Of a DNA stretch of 64,000 nt, positions 27,260 to 35,800 are shown piece by piece. Every line of letters begins with the position of its first letter. The first letter of the stretch is position 1. The notes beneath the pieces were generated by a model. The model was not told where the DNA came from. It made no database searches and saw only the letters and a list, made by a program, of their open reading frames with translations. The stretch is from Ruania halotolerans (GTDB lineage: Bacteria; Actinomycetota; Actinomycetes; Actinomycetales; Beutenbergiaceae): assembly GCF_021049285.1 (NCBI RefSeq), contig NZ_CP088017.1, forward strand, positions 1,313,380 through 1,377,379, given 5' to 3'. Both the position numbers and the translations under genes were made by a program.

Positions 27260-27829
27260 TCAGGAAATTTTCGCCTGCACGGCGCGAATCCCCGACTTCA
27301 GCTCCGCCTTACCGGCCTTGATCTCGGCCTTGGCGATCCGCAGTTGGTCCTCGAGATCGGACTTGACGTCGGAGAGATCGGTGCGGTGCTCGCGCCAGTT
27401 CTGCACCTGCCACGCCATCGACGGCTTGCCCTGGCGATCCTGTGCGGCGAAGATCAGCCCGGCCATGACGGCACCACTGCGCATGAAGCCATTGAGCTTC
27501 TCGCGACGGTCCTCACCCTTGGCGCTCCAGAATGGGTAGCGGATGATTGTCCGCTTGAAGGCCACCACGGCCAATGTGCCCGCGGCCAGGCGCGGCGCCT
27601 TCCCTGTGGCGAGCAGCACACCGGCGCCCACGCTCACCCCGCCCATCAAGCGCACCATCGTGGCGCGCTTCTTCGGCAGCCAGGGCACCTTCTCGGAGAC
27701 CTTGTCCAGGAGCGGTTCCCACGGTTCGAGGAGGGCGACGTGTTCATCCGCGTGCCGGATGGCGTCGATACCGTCCACCACGAAGACGGACGCGAGCAGA
27801 GGTCGGGCTAGAGCACGCACAGGATCCAT
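27260..27829 (-). CDS. DoxX-family membrane protein
   Basis: A 189-residue protein with about four membrane segments in the first 125 residues ('[16 protein letters not shown]' opening, '[26 protein letters not shown]') and a charged C-terminal helix rich in Lys, Glu and Asp ('[20 protein letters not shown]') likely to form a coiled coil in the cytoplasm. DoxX proteins are linked to thiol/redox stress in actinobacteria (with SodA and a thiosulfate sulfurtransferase in mycobacteria), but here it merely neighbours sigR. Function is inferred from family only. Confidence 0.8.
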   Translation of the reverse strand: MDPVRALARPLLASVFVVDGIDAIRHADEHVALLEPWEPLLDKVSEKVPWLPKKRATMVRLMGGVSVGAGVLLATGKAPRLAAGTLAVVAFKRTIIRYPFWSAKGEDRREKLNGFMRSGAVMAGLIFAAQDRQGKPSMAWQVQNWREHRTDLSDVKSDLEDQLRIAKAEIKAGKAELKSGIRAVQAKIS

Positions 27830-27926
27830 GCCTCATTGCTACCGCAGATTGCGCGTTGGTGCGAGCCGATCGTCCGGATGTCGGTTCACGACCACCGCTG
27901 GATGGGCGTCAATGAGCAACCGGACA

Positions 27927-27952
27927 GGAATGTCCGAGGCGCCGACGGCGTT
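27927..27952 (+). promoter_or_regulatory. SigR-type promoter upstream of sigR (GGAAT-N18-GTT)
   Basis: GGAAT at 27927-27931 and GTT at 27950-27952 are separated by exactly 18 bases, the consensus for SigR/SigH-type sigma factors. The expected start point falls about 2-4 bases before an in-frame GTG at 27962, so this transcript could encode SigR with 52 extra N-terminal residues. Autoregulation is inferred. Confidence 0.7.
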
Positions 27953-28103
27953 GGGCCAGTCGTGAGTGCAACGACCTTTCCCGCGGGCTCCCTGTCGCGA
28001 CGACCGTCCTCTCGAGCGGACGGCCGTGCCCTCGCGCCGTCCTCGGGCGGCCCGGGTCGGTCCGGTCGCGATCGCGCGGTGATGCGCCGCAGCGCGCGCC
28101 CAC

Positions 28104-28109
28104 TAGGCT
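28104..28109 (+). promoter_or_regulatory. -10-like element for a leaderless sigR transcript
   Basis: TAGGCT lies 8 bases upstream of the sigR ATG (28118), with no Shine-Dalgarno sequence between, fitting a housekeeping, leaderless transcript of the short form. No clear -35 is visible. Confidence 0.5.
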
Positions 28110-28117
28110 CACAGGTG

Positions 28118-28738
28118 ATGACTGACTTCAGCGAGCGCGCACCGCAGGCCGAGACCGCGGCCGAGCGGGAACGGCGATTCGAGGACGACGCGATGCCGTA
28201 CCTCGACCAGCTCTATGGTGCGGCGCTGCGGATGACCCGCAATCCGGCCGACGCCGAGGATCTCGTGCAGGAAACCTTCGCGAAGGCGTTCGCCGCGTTC
28301 GCGCAGTACAAGCCGGGCACGAATCTGAAGGCATGGCTGTATCGGATCCTCACCAACACGTTCATCAACACGTACCGGAAGAAGCAGCGCACGCCGCTGC
28401 AGTCCGATGCGGATCAGGTGGAGGACTGGCAGATCCACCGGGCCGCATCGCACACCTCGACGGGCCTGCGTTCGGCGGAGACCGAGGCTCTGGACGCGTT
28501 GGGTAGCTCGGAGGTCAAGGACGCCCTCGCCCAGCTCGGCGAGGACTTCCGCCTCGCCGTCTACCTGGCCGATGTGGAGGGCTTCGCCTACAAGGAGATC
28601 GCCGAGATCATGGACACTCCGATTGGCACGGTGATGTCCCGGTTGCATCGCGGTCGCGCCCAGTTGCGCGAGCTGCTTGCCGAGCACGCCCGCTCGCTCG
28701 GGATGAAGGTCGGCGCTGACAAGGAAGTGCGTACATGA
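28118..28738 (+). CDS. sigR: ECF sigma factor SigR/SigH (thiol-oxidative stress)
   Basis: A 206-residue ECF sigma factor. Region 2 shows '[29 protein letters not shown]', here recognised through '[17 protein letters not shown]', and '-10' binding '[20 protein letters not shown]'. Region 4 reads '[20 protein letters not shown]' then '[18 protein letters not shown]'. Homologues respond to disulfide stress and drive thioredoxin, mycothiol and proteasome-related genes. The next gene, rsrA, overlaps in an ATGA. The ATG at 28118 gives the usual short form; an in-frame extension to GTG 27962 is open and follows a SigR-type promoter, so a longer isoform is likely too. Confidence 0.94.
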   Translation: MTDFSERAPQAETAAERERRFEDDAMPYLDQLYGAALRMTRNPADAEDLVQETFAKAFAAFAQYKPGTNLKAWLYRILTNTFINTYRKKQRTPLQSDADQVEDWQIHRAASHTSTGLRSAETEALDALGSSEVKDALAQLGEDFRLAVYLADVEGFAYKEIAEIMDTPIGTVMSRLHRGRAQLRELLAEHARSLGMKVGADKEVRT

Positions 28739-28998
28739 ACACCGAACCCGGGCACGAATGTCATTGTGAAGAGGCGCTCGAGCACCTGTACGAGTACATC
28801 GATGCGGAGATGACCGAGCTGGAGCTCGATCGGCTGCGCGCCCATATCTCCGAATGCACCACGTGCCTGGAGGCCGTCAGCCGTGAGCAGGAAGTACGAG
28901 TGATCCTGCGCAAGTCCTGCGTGGAGGTGGCTCCCGACGAATTGCGGATGCGGGTGCGTACTCAGCTCACGCTGCTGCGGGAGAGTCGCCGCGGCTGA
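28735..28998 (+). CDS. rsrA: Zinc-binding anti-sigma factor RsrA
   Basis: This 87-residue redox-sensitive anti-sigma factor holds SigR inactive under reducing conditions. Key residues fall at the positions known for RsrA of Streptomyces: Cys11, His37, Cys41 and Cys44 ('HISECTTC'), with Cys9 and Cys62 in addition. Oxidation of the zinc Cys pair releases SigR. It is coupled to sigR by the ATGA overlap. A strong hairpin (29023-29062) follows the stop. Confidence 0.94.
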   Translation: MNTEPGHECHCEEALEHLYEYIDAEMTELELDRLRAHISECTTCLEAVSREQEVRVILRKSCVEVAPDELRMRVRTQLTLLRESRRG

Positions 28999-29022
28999 GC
29001 GACCCCGCGCGCGAGGGCGAAC

Positions 29023-29062
29023 GACAGCGCCGGGACCACCTCATGGTGGGCCCGGCGCTGTC
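29023..29062. terminator. Strong hairpin between convergent rsrA and bL37 genes
   Basis: A 17-bp stem (12 bp outer, 5 bp inner, with one A.G mismatch) and a TCAT loop. It ends both the sigR-rsrA transcript and the opposing bL37 gene; no long T-run is seen on either side. Confidence 0.75.
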
Positions 29063-29083
29063 TGCGTCAGAGTTCCTGAGGAT

Positions 29084-29158
29084 TCAGGAGTTAGGGCGCT
29101 TGCCGTGGTTGGCGGCGCCGTGACGGCGTGCCTTGCGCTTGCGTCCGCGCTTGCTCAT
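29084..29158 (-). CDS. 50S ribosomal protein bL37
   Basis: A 24-residue, extremely basic protein: starts MSKRGRKRKARR and ends ANHGKRPNS. This is the actinobacterial large-subunit protein bL37, first seen in mycobacterial ribosome structures and often missed by gene finders. GGAG lies 6 bases before the ATG on the minus strand. Its place next to rsrA, converging on a shared hairpin, is a normal actinobacterial setting. No alternative start exists in the short frame. Confidence 0.9.
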   Translation of the reverse strand: MSKRGRKRKARRHGAANHGKRPNS

Positions 29159-29248
29159 CGCAGCTCCTTCGTGCTGGGTGGTCAGGGCCGTCGCCTATGA
29201 TCCCACATCTGCAGCAGCGCTCGGAGCGCGGCGCCGGTCAATGCCTCG

Positions 29249-29254
29249 TAGTCT
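29249..29254 (+). promoter_or_regulatory. -10-like element for a leaderless oxidoreductase transcript
   Basis: TAGTCT sits 6 bases before the ATG at 29261 and no ribosome site intervenes. The -35 is not recognisable. Confidence 0.45.
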
Positions 29255-29260
29255 GGCCGG

Positions 29261-30232
29261 ATGCGCGCCGTCTACGCCGCCAGCCAGGACGCTGCTGACC
29301 CGCTGAGCGGACTTGAGGTGGGCGAACTGCCCGAAACCTCGCAGCCGCCGGGGTGGATCCCGGTCCAGGTGCAGGCTGCCGCGTTGAACCACCACGACCT
29401 GTGGAGCCTCCGCGGGGTGGGGTTACGCAGCGAGCAACTGCCGATGATCCTCGGCACTGATGCTGTCGGTGTAGACCCCGACGGCCGGCGGGTACTCGTG
29501 CACGCCGTCATCAACGCGCCGGACTGGCTGGGGGAGGAGACCCTGGACCCTCGCCGCACGCTGCTCTCGGAGCTGCATCCGGGTACGCTCGCCGACCGGG
29601 TCTGGGTCCCGGCTCGCAATGTCCTGCCGGTGCCGCGCTCGCTTTCCATGGCTGAGGCCGCGTGCCTGCCGACGGCGTACCTCACCGCCTTCCGGATGGT
29701 GGTGCACGAGGCGCAGGTGCGCCCCGGGCAGCGGGTACTTGTGCAGGGAGCCGGAGGAGGGGTGGCGACGGCGGCCGCCCAGCTGGCGCGCGCGGCCGGC
29801 GCCCACGTCGTGGTCACCTCCCGCAGCGAGTCCAAGCTGGAGCGTGCCCGCGCACTCGGTGCGCAGGAGGTGGTGCCGACCGGGACCCGGATCGCACCGG
29901 TGGATGTGGTCATCGAGACCGTGGGGGAGGCCACCTGGCAGCACTCGCTGCGCTCACTACGGCCCGGCGGTGTGGTCGTGGTCGCAGGAGCCACGAGCGG
30001 TCCGGCGCCGTCGGCCGACCTGAACCGGGTCTTCTTTCGCAGCCTGCGGATCGTGGGCAGCACCATGGGTACTGCCGCCCAGCTCGCTGAGCTGGTGGCG
30101 ATGGTCGAGGCGACCGGAGTGCGGCCGGTGATCGACTCTGAGTACCAGTTCGCTGACGACACCGGCGTACGGGCCGCGTTCGATCGCCTCGCATCCGGGA
30201 AGGGCTTCGGAAAAGTCGTGGTGACAAACTGA
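29261..30232 (+). CDS. Zinc-type alcohol dehydrogenase-like / quinone oxidoreductase (MDR)
   Basis: A 323-residue medium-chain dehydrogenase/reductase. The GroES-like N-terminal half contains 'ALNHHDLWSLRG', and the Rossmann half 'GAGGGVATAAAQLARAAGAHVV' (core 'GAGGGVATAAAQLA') binds NADP(H). Structural-zinc Cys residues are absent, which points to the quinone-oxidoreductase/enoyl-reductase side of the family. The C-terminus 'GKGFGKVVVTN' is typical. It is monocistronic between bL37 and the NSS transporter. The natural substrate is unknown. Confidence 0.85.
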   Translation: MRAVYAASQDAADPLSGLEVGELPETSQPPGWIPVQVQAAALNHHDLWSLRGVGLRSEQLPMILGTDAVGVDPDGRRVLVHAVINAPDWLGEETLDPRRTLLSELHPGTLADRVWVPARNVLPVPRSLSMAEAACLPTAYLTAFRMVVHEAQVRPGQRVLVQGAGGGVATAAAQLARAAGAHVVVTSRSESKLERARALGAQEVVPTGTRIAPVDVVIETVGEATWQHSLRSLRPGGVVVVAGATSGPAPSADLNRVFFRSLRIVGSTMGTAAQLAELVAMVEATGVRPVIDSEYQFADDTGVRAAFDRLASGKGFGKVVVTN

Positions 30233-30329
30233 GCGGATTCGCGTGCCTTCAGGGCGCGTTGTCGGTACGGTGTGGGGCACATCACACCAGCGACGACCCG
30301 GGTGAGAGACGCCGGATGAGGGGCTGAGC

Positions 30330-31877
30330 ATGAGCGAGAGACAACAGTTCAAAGGGCGGCGAGCCTTCATCTTCGCCGCCATCGGGTCCGCAGTGGGACT
30401 CGGGAACATCTGGCGGTTCCCCTACGTGGCCTACGACGGCGGTGGCGGTGCGTTCATCCTCCCGTACCTGGTGGCGCTGCTCACGGCGGGTGTGCCGTTG
30501 CTGTTCATGTACTACGCGATCGGGCACAAATACCGTGGCTCGGCGCCGCTGAGCTGGCGAAGGCTCGGTGGCGGCGCTGAGGCGATCGGCTGGTGGCAGG
30601 TCGGCATCTCGTTCGTGATCGCCGTCTACTACGCGGTGATCATTGCCTGGGCGGTTCGATACGTGGGGTTCTCCGCGACTCAGGCCTGGGGCGATGACGC
30701 CGCTGGGTTCCTGGTGGGGGACTTCCTGCAGCAGGCTGAGGGCGACGCCGCGTTCGAGGTCGGGGTCAATATGGTGCCGGGCGTCGCGATCCCGCTGGTG
30801 CTGGTCTGGGTGTTCGCCCTCCTGGTGCACTGGCGAGGCATCCAGGGTGGTATCGCACGGATCTCGATGATCTTCATCCCGGTGCTGGTCGGCATCTTCC
30901 TGCTCCTGATGATCTGGTCGCTGACGTTGCCCGGTGCGTTCGACGGACTGAACGCCCTCTTCACTCCGGATTGGTCGGCGCTGACCGATTCCAACGTGTG
31001 GGTGGCGGCGTATGGCCAGATCTTCTTCTCCCTCTCCATCGGGTTCGGCATCATGATCACCTACGCCGCCCACCTGAAGAGGAAGACGAACCTCACCGGA
31101 TCCGGCCTGACGGTTGCCTTCTCCAACTCCGGATTCGAGTTGCTGGCCGGCGTCGCCGTGTTCGCCACGCTCGGATTCATGGCGCAGGCAGCCGGTGTGG
31201 GAGTGAGCGAGGTGGCCGGTGCTGGCATCGGGCTGGCTTTCATCGCCTTCCCCACCATGCTGTCCACGATGCCCGGTGGTGCCATCTTCGGGATGCTGTT
31301 CTTCCTGGCTCTGGTACTCGCCGGTATCACCTCATTGGTCAGCATCGTCGAGGTGGTGCTGACCGCCGTCGAGGACAAGTTCGGAGTCAGCCGGAACGCT
31401 GCGGTCTTCGGCTTCGGAGGCCTGATGGCGATCATCTCGATCGTGCTGTTCCCCACCACCACCGGCTTGAATCTGCTCGACGTGGTCGATGCGTTCGCGA
31501 ACAACTTCGGCATTGTGGGCGCCGGGTTGGTCTCTGTGCTCACTCTCGCCTGGGGGCTGCGCAAACTGCGTACTCTCGGCGACCACCTCAACGAGGTGTC
31601 CTCGTTCAAGGTCGGCATGATCTGGAAAGTGATGGTCGGTCTGGTGACACCGATCATCCTCGGCTTCATGTTCGTCTCCGAGATCGTCAGCCGGATTCAG
31701 GATGGGTACGGTGACCCGCCGATGCCGTCCGGGTACGTCGCCATCTTCGGTTGGGGTTCTGCGATTGCGCTCATCGTCATCGCCGTCATCCTGACGCTAA
31801 TCCCCTGGCGTCCGGGTGTCGTCGACGCACCGTTGGATCACGAGGAGAGCGCTGAGCTCCCCGGGAAGGAGGCGTGA
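30330..31877 (+). CDS. Sodium-dependent neurotransmitter:sodium symporter (NSS) family transporter
   Basis: A 515-residue inner-membrane symporter with about 12 helices. Helix 1 shows the family sequence 'FAAIGSAVGLGNIWRFPYV' with the unwound Na-binding Gly-rich stretch. 'YYAVIIAWAVRYVGFS' and 'QIFFSLSIGFGIMITYAAH' provide further substrate and sodium sites. Bacterial members carry amino acids; this type, with a MetS partner just downstream, resembles the methionine/alanine importers of corynebacteria. A small hairpin with a GGTGTG/CACACC core (30261-30294) lies in the leader. The stop overlaps the metS start (TGATG). Confidence 0.92.
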   Translation: MSERQQFKGRRAFIFAAIGSAVGLGNIWRFPYVAYDGGGGAFILPYLVALLTAGVPLLFMYYAIGHKYRGSAPLSWRRLGGGAEAIGWWQVGISFVIAVYYAVIIAWAVRYVGFSATQAWGDDAAGFLVGDFLQQAEGDAAFEVGVNMVPGVAIPLVLVWVFALLVHWRGIQGGIARISMIFIPVLVGIFLLLMIWSLTLPGAFDGLNALFTPDWSALTDSNVWVAAYGQIFFSLSIGFGIMITYAAHLKRKTNLTGSGLTVAFSNSGFELLAGVAVFATLGFMAQAAGVGVSEVAGAGIGLAFIAFPTMLSTMPGGAIFGMLFFLALVLAGITSLVSIVEVVLTAVEDKFGVSRNAAVFGFGGLMAIISIVLFPTTTGLNLLDVVDAFANNFGIVGAGLVSVLTLAWGLRKLRTLGDHLNEVSSFKVGMIWKVMVGLVTPIILGFMFVSEIVSRIQDGYGDPPMPSGYVAIFGWGSAIALIVIAVILTLIPWRPGVVDAPLDHEESAELPGKEA

Positions 31878-32032
31878 TGGACCCGAGTGCCGTAATCATG
31901 ATGATCATCGCCCTGGGACTCGTCTGGGGGGCGCTAGCAGCGTCGCTGGTTCACCTGCGAAAGCACCCTGAGGAGCCCGACACCTACGACGTTGATGGCG
32001 ACGGCAAGCCCGACACACCGCCGTCGACCTGA
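31877..32032 (+). CDS. NSS transporter small subunit (MetS-like)
   Basis: A 51-residue protein with one membrane helix ('IMMIIALGLVWGALAASLVHL') and a short acidic cytoplasmic tail ending 'DGDGKPDTPPST'. Its size, helix and position match the methionine/alanine import small subunit that is required for activity of the paired NSS protein in Corynebacterium. The ATG overlaps the transporter stop by one base and GGAGG precedes it. Too short to be found by length alone. Confidence 0.85.
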   Translation: MDPSAVIMMIIALGLVWGALAASLVHLRKHPEEPDTYDVDGDGKPDTPPST

Positions 32033-32042
32033 CGCCGCAGCA

Positions 32043-32099
32043 CCTCGCGGTTCGCTCATCCGGCCGGGGTTCCCGGCCTCTCGCGAGCGAACCGCGAGG
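32043..32099. terminator. Perfect 15-bp stem hairpin between metS-like and GDSL-like genes
   Basis: Arms 32043-32057 and 32085-32099 are exact complements, and the loop contains a second 7-bp stem GGCCGGG/CCCGGCC. It lies between convergent genes and probably acts in both directions. Confidence 0.7.
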
Positions 32100-32195
32100 G
32101 TGCGCATTGAGCGCTTCGCCAGGACACATCGACCAAGCGATCGCGGTCCCTGAGGCCGGTCGTGCCACTTGGGCACGCGGGGTTCTACGCGGGCG

Positions 32196-32807
32196 TCAGT
32201 CGTCCTGGGGGATGTCCAGCCAGTCGTGCCAGCCGTTGTGCAGGATCAGCCAGGTGAGCAGGCCGTAGCCCGCCTGCTCCGGGTGAGTCCCACCCGTCGA
32301 GGCGAGATCGGCGAGCCACTGCTCGTGGTTGGCCAGCGGGGAGTATGTCTCCACGTACGGCACCCGGCGTCTACTGCACACATCCGAGAATGCCGTGGAG
32401 AGTTCCGCCAGCGCCGCACCGTCGGTGTCCGTACGCGGCGGGGGGCCGAGCACGAAAGCCGGAATCTGCCGCGCTGCAGCGTCATCCAGCACGTTCGCAA
32501 GGTTGAGCCGACTGCGCGCCAAGGAGAGGCCATGGCGCAGGTCGGCCGAGCCGGGCGCCACCACGAGACGATTCTCGCCCGCTCCGAACCGCCGATTGCA
32601 CTCGCTCTCCCACCGGGCAGAGAGTGCGGTGGTGGTCTCATCCGGGACGGCGAGCGGGTAGTACTCGAGCACATCCTCACTCCGAGTCCGAGCGGCCACC
32701 CGCCCGGTCCACCCCAGACCGCGCGCGTCCCCGATTCCGGCGACGAGCTCGTCGCCGACCACGCAGATCCGCCGCCGGCCGGTGCGCTCCGCGGCGTGGG
32801 CGCTCAC
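32196..32807 (-). CDS. SGNH/GDSL-like protein lacking the catalytic serine
   Basis: A 203-residue protein with the flavodoxin-like SGNH fold. The block I motif reads 'ICVVGDELVAGIGDARGLGW': the nucleophile Ser of GDSL is Glu. Block V has 'GGTHPEQAGY', so the His is kept but the preceding Asp of the catalytic Asp-His pair is not evident. Block III is 'VAPGSADLRHG'. It may be a binding protein or use other chemistry. The GTG start at 32807 overlaps the kgd stop (GTGA), so it is made with Kgd. Longer in-frame codons lie inside kgd and are rejected. Confidence 0.75.
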   Translation of the reverse strand: MSAHAAERTGRRRICVVGDELVAGIGDARGLGWTGRVAARTRSEDVLEYYPLAVPDETTTALSARWESECNRRFGAGENRLVVAPGSADLRHGLSLARSRLNLANVLDDAAARQIPAFVLGPPPRTDTDGAALAELSTAFSDVCSRRRVPYVETYSPLANHEQWLADLASTGGTHPEQAGYGLLTWLILHNGWHDWLDIPQDD

Positions 32808-35800
32808 CGTGCGAACGCCTCCTCCAGGAGCGCAGCCTGCTCGGCCTGGTGGACCTTCGCCGTCCCCGCGGACGGAGCGGCCGAGGCAGGCCGGGAGATC
32901 ACCCGCATCCCGCGCTTGGCCACCACCGGAACATACGCCGGTAGTCGCGTGATCAGGTAGGTCCACGCACCCTGATTGCGTGGCTCATCCTGCACCCAGA
33001 CGAACTCGGCGTTCTCATACCGGCCCAGCTCTGCGGCGATGGCGTCAGCATCGAGCGGATAGAGCTGCTCGATCCGAACCAGTGCCGTCGAGGTGTCCTC
33101 TCGCTTTGTGCGTTCGGCCAGCAGGTCGTAGTAGACGCGGCCGCTGCACAGCAGCACGCGGTCGACTCCGGCCGGGTCCACAGTCGAATCCCCGATCACC
33201 GGCTGGAACGTGCCCGAAGCGAAGTCCTCGATCGTGCTGGTGGCCGCCTTGAGCCGGAGGAGCTGCTTGGGTGTGAAGACCACCAAGGGCCGGCGCGGGC
33301 GCTGGTAGGCCTGGCGCCGGAGCAAGTGGAAGTAGTTCGCAGGCGTGGAAGGTTCGGCAACGATCATGTTGTCCTCGGCGGAGAGCTGCAGGAAGCGCTC
33401 CTTACGTGCCGAGGAGTGGTCCGGCCCCTGACCCTCATAGCCGTGCGGCAACAGCAGCACCACCGACGAACTCTGGCCCCACTTCTGCTCGGCCGCAGAG
33501 ATGAACTCATCGATCACGATCTGGGCGCCGTTGACGAAATCGCCGAACTGAGCCTCCCAGAGCACCAGGGCGTCCGGTCGCTCCACCGAGTAGCCGTACT
33601 CGAACGCGAGGCAGGCGTACTCACTGAGCGAGGAGTCGTACACCCAGAACTTCGCCTGATCGGGCGTGAGGTACATCAGCGGCGTCCACTCGGCGCCGTT
33701 CAAGCGGTCGTGCATCACCGCATGGCGCTGCACGAAGGTGCCGCGCCGGGAGTCCTGACCGGTCAGTCGTACCGGGGTGCCCTCCATCAGCAGGCTGCCG
33801 AAGGCGAGTATCTCCCCGAAGGCCCAGTCCACGGCGCCGTCGGTGGACATCTGGGCGCGCTTTTCCAGCAGTTGATTGAGTTTCGGGTGCACGTTGAAAC
33901 CCTCGGGCGGGCGGGTGTGCGCAGACCCGATGTGCTCGAGCACCTTGCCGGGGACGGCCGTCTGCCACCCGATGATGACTCCGGCGTCCTCCATCTGGGA
34001 CTCCGGGCGTTCGAGGCCGGCCACCTGAGTCTCGGAGGACTGCGCACCGTTGCTGCTCCGGGCTTCGGTGAAGACGCGCTCCAGCTCGGACTTGTAGTGC
34101 TGCAGTGCTTCCTCGGCCTCGTCCTCGGTGAGATCGCCGCGACCCACCAGGGCCTCGGTGTAGAGCTTGCGTACGCTGCGCTTCTTCTCGATGAGGGAGT
34201 ACATCACCGGCTGGGTCATCGACGGATCGTCACCCTCGTTGTGCCCGCGTCGGCGATAGCACACCATGTCGATGATGACGTCCTTGTTGAACTCCTGCCG
34301 ATAGTCGAAAGCCAGTTCGGCCACGCGGGCCACTGCCTCCGGATCGTCCCCGTTCACGTGGAAGATCGGCACCTGAAGGCCCTTGGCCACATCGGTGGAG
34401 TAGAGCGTGGACCGCGAGGCCGAGGCTCCGGTGGTGAAGCCCACCTGGTTGTTGATGAGCACGTGCACCGTCCCGCCGGTGCGGTAGCCACGAAGCTGGG
34501 AGAGTTGCAAGGTCTCGGTCACCACACCCTGGCCCGCGAAGGCGGCGTCGCCGTGGATCAGCAACGGGAGCACGGAGAACCCGGCCCCGCCCAGGTCGAT
34601 GCGGTCCTGCTTGGCTCGCGCCACCCCCTCAAGCACACCGTTCACGGCTTCCAGGTGCGAGGGGTTCGCAGCGAGGTACACCTTCGTGGTGGACCCGGTG
34701 GAGGCGGTGAAGGTGCCTTCGGTGCCCAGGTGGTACTTCACATCACCGGAGCCCTGGACGGTGCGTGGATCCTGGTTGCCTTCGAACTCGGCGAAGATCT
34801 GCGCGTAGGACTTCCCGGCGATGTTCGCGAGGACGTTCAGGCGGCCGCGGTGCGGCATCCCGATGCTCACCTCGTCCAAGGACTCTTCGGCTGCGCGTTC
34901 AAGCACCCGGTCCAACAACGGGATCAGTGATTCGCCACCTTCCAGGCTGAACCGCTTCTGCCCCACGAACTTCGTCTGCAGGAACGTCTCGAACGCTTCG
35001 GCGGCGTTCAGGGTGCGAAGGATCCGCTTCTGCTCCTCCACATCCGGCTTTGCCCAGCCGGACTCCAGCCGCTGCTGGAACCAGCGTCGCTGTGCACCAT
35101 CATGCAGGTGCATGTATTCGGCGCCGATGGTGCGGCAATAGGAGTTGCGCAGCAATCCGAGGATGTCGCGCAGCAACATCTTGGACTTGCCACCGAAGCC
35201 GCCGGTAGGGAAGGTACGGTCCAGGTCCCACAACGTGAGCTGATGGTTCTGCACGTCCAGGTCGGGGTGCTTGCGTTGCCGGTATGCGAGCGGGTCGGTA
35301 TCGGCCAGCAGGTGGCCGCGCGAGCGGTAGGCGTGAATCAACTCGGCAATCCGTGCCGGCTTGCCGAGGTCGTCCTCGCTGTCGGAGTAGACATCGGTGG
35401 TCCACCGGACCGGCTCATACGGCACCCGCAGGGCTGCGAACACCCGATCGTAGAAGCCGTCCTCACCGATCAACTTGCTGTGCACGATCCGGAGGAAGTC
35501 ACCCGACTGGGCGCCCTGGATGATCCGGTGATCGTAGGTGGAGGTCAGCGTGAGGATCTTCGAGATTCCCAGCTTGGAGAGAGTCTCGGCAGCGGCGCCC
35601 TGATACTCGGCCGGGTAGTTCATCGCCCCGACACCGATGATGGTGCCCTGGCCCTCCATCAGGCGAGGTACCGAGTGGACCGTGCCGATCGTGCCCGGGT
35701 TGGTCAACGTGATCGTGGTCCCGGTGAAGTCGTCCACGGTGAGCTTGTTGTTGCGCGCCTTGCCCACCACCTCCTCGTACCCTCGCCAGAATTCCGCGAA

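Noticed and set aside
30233-30329. Possible glycine riboswitch before the NSS transporter gene
   Set aside because: A small hairpin and a GTGAGAGACGCC stretch are present, but the conserved core with its second half is missing, and the leader is too short for an aptamer plus switch.
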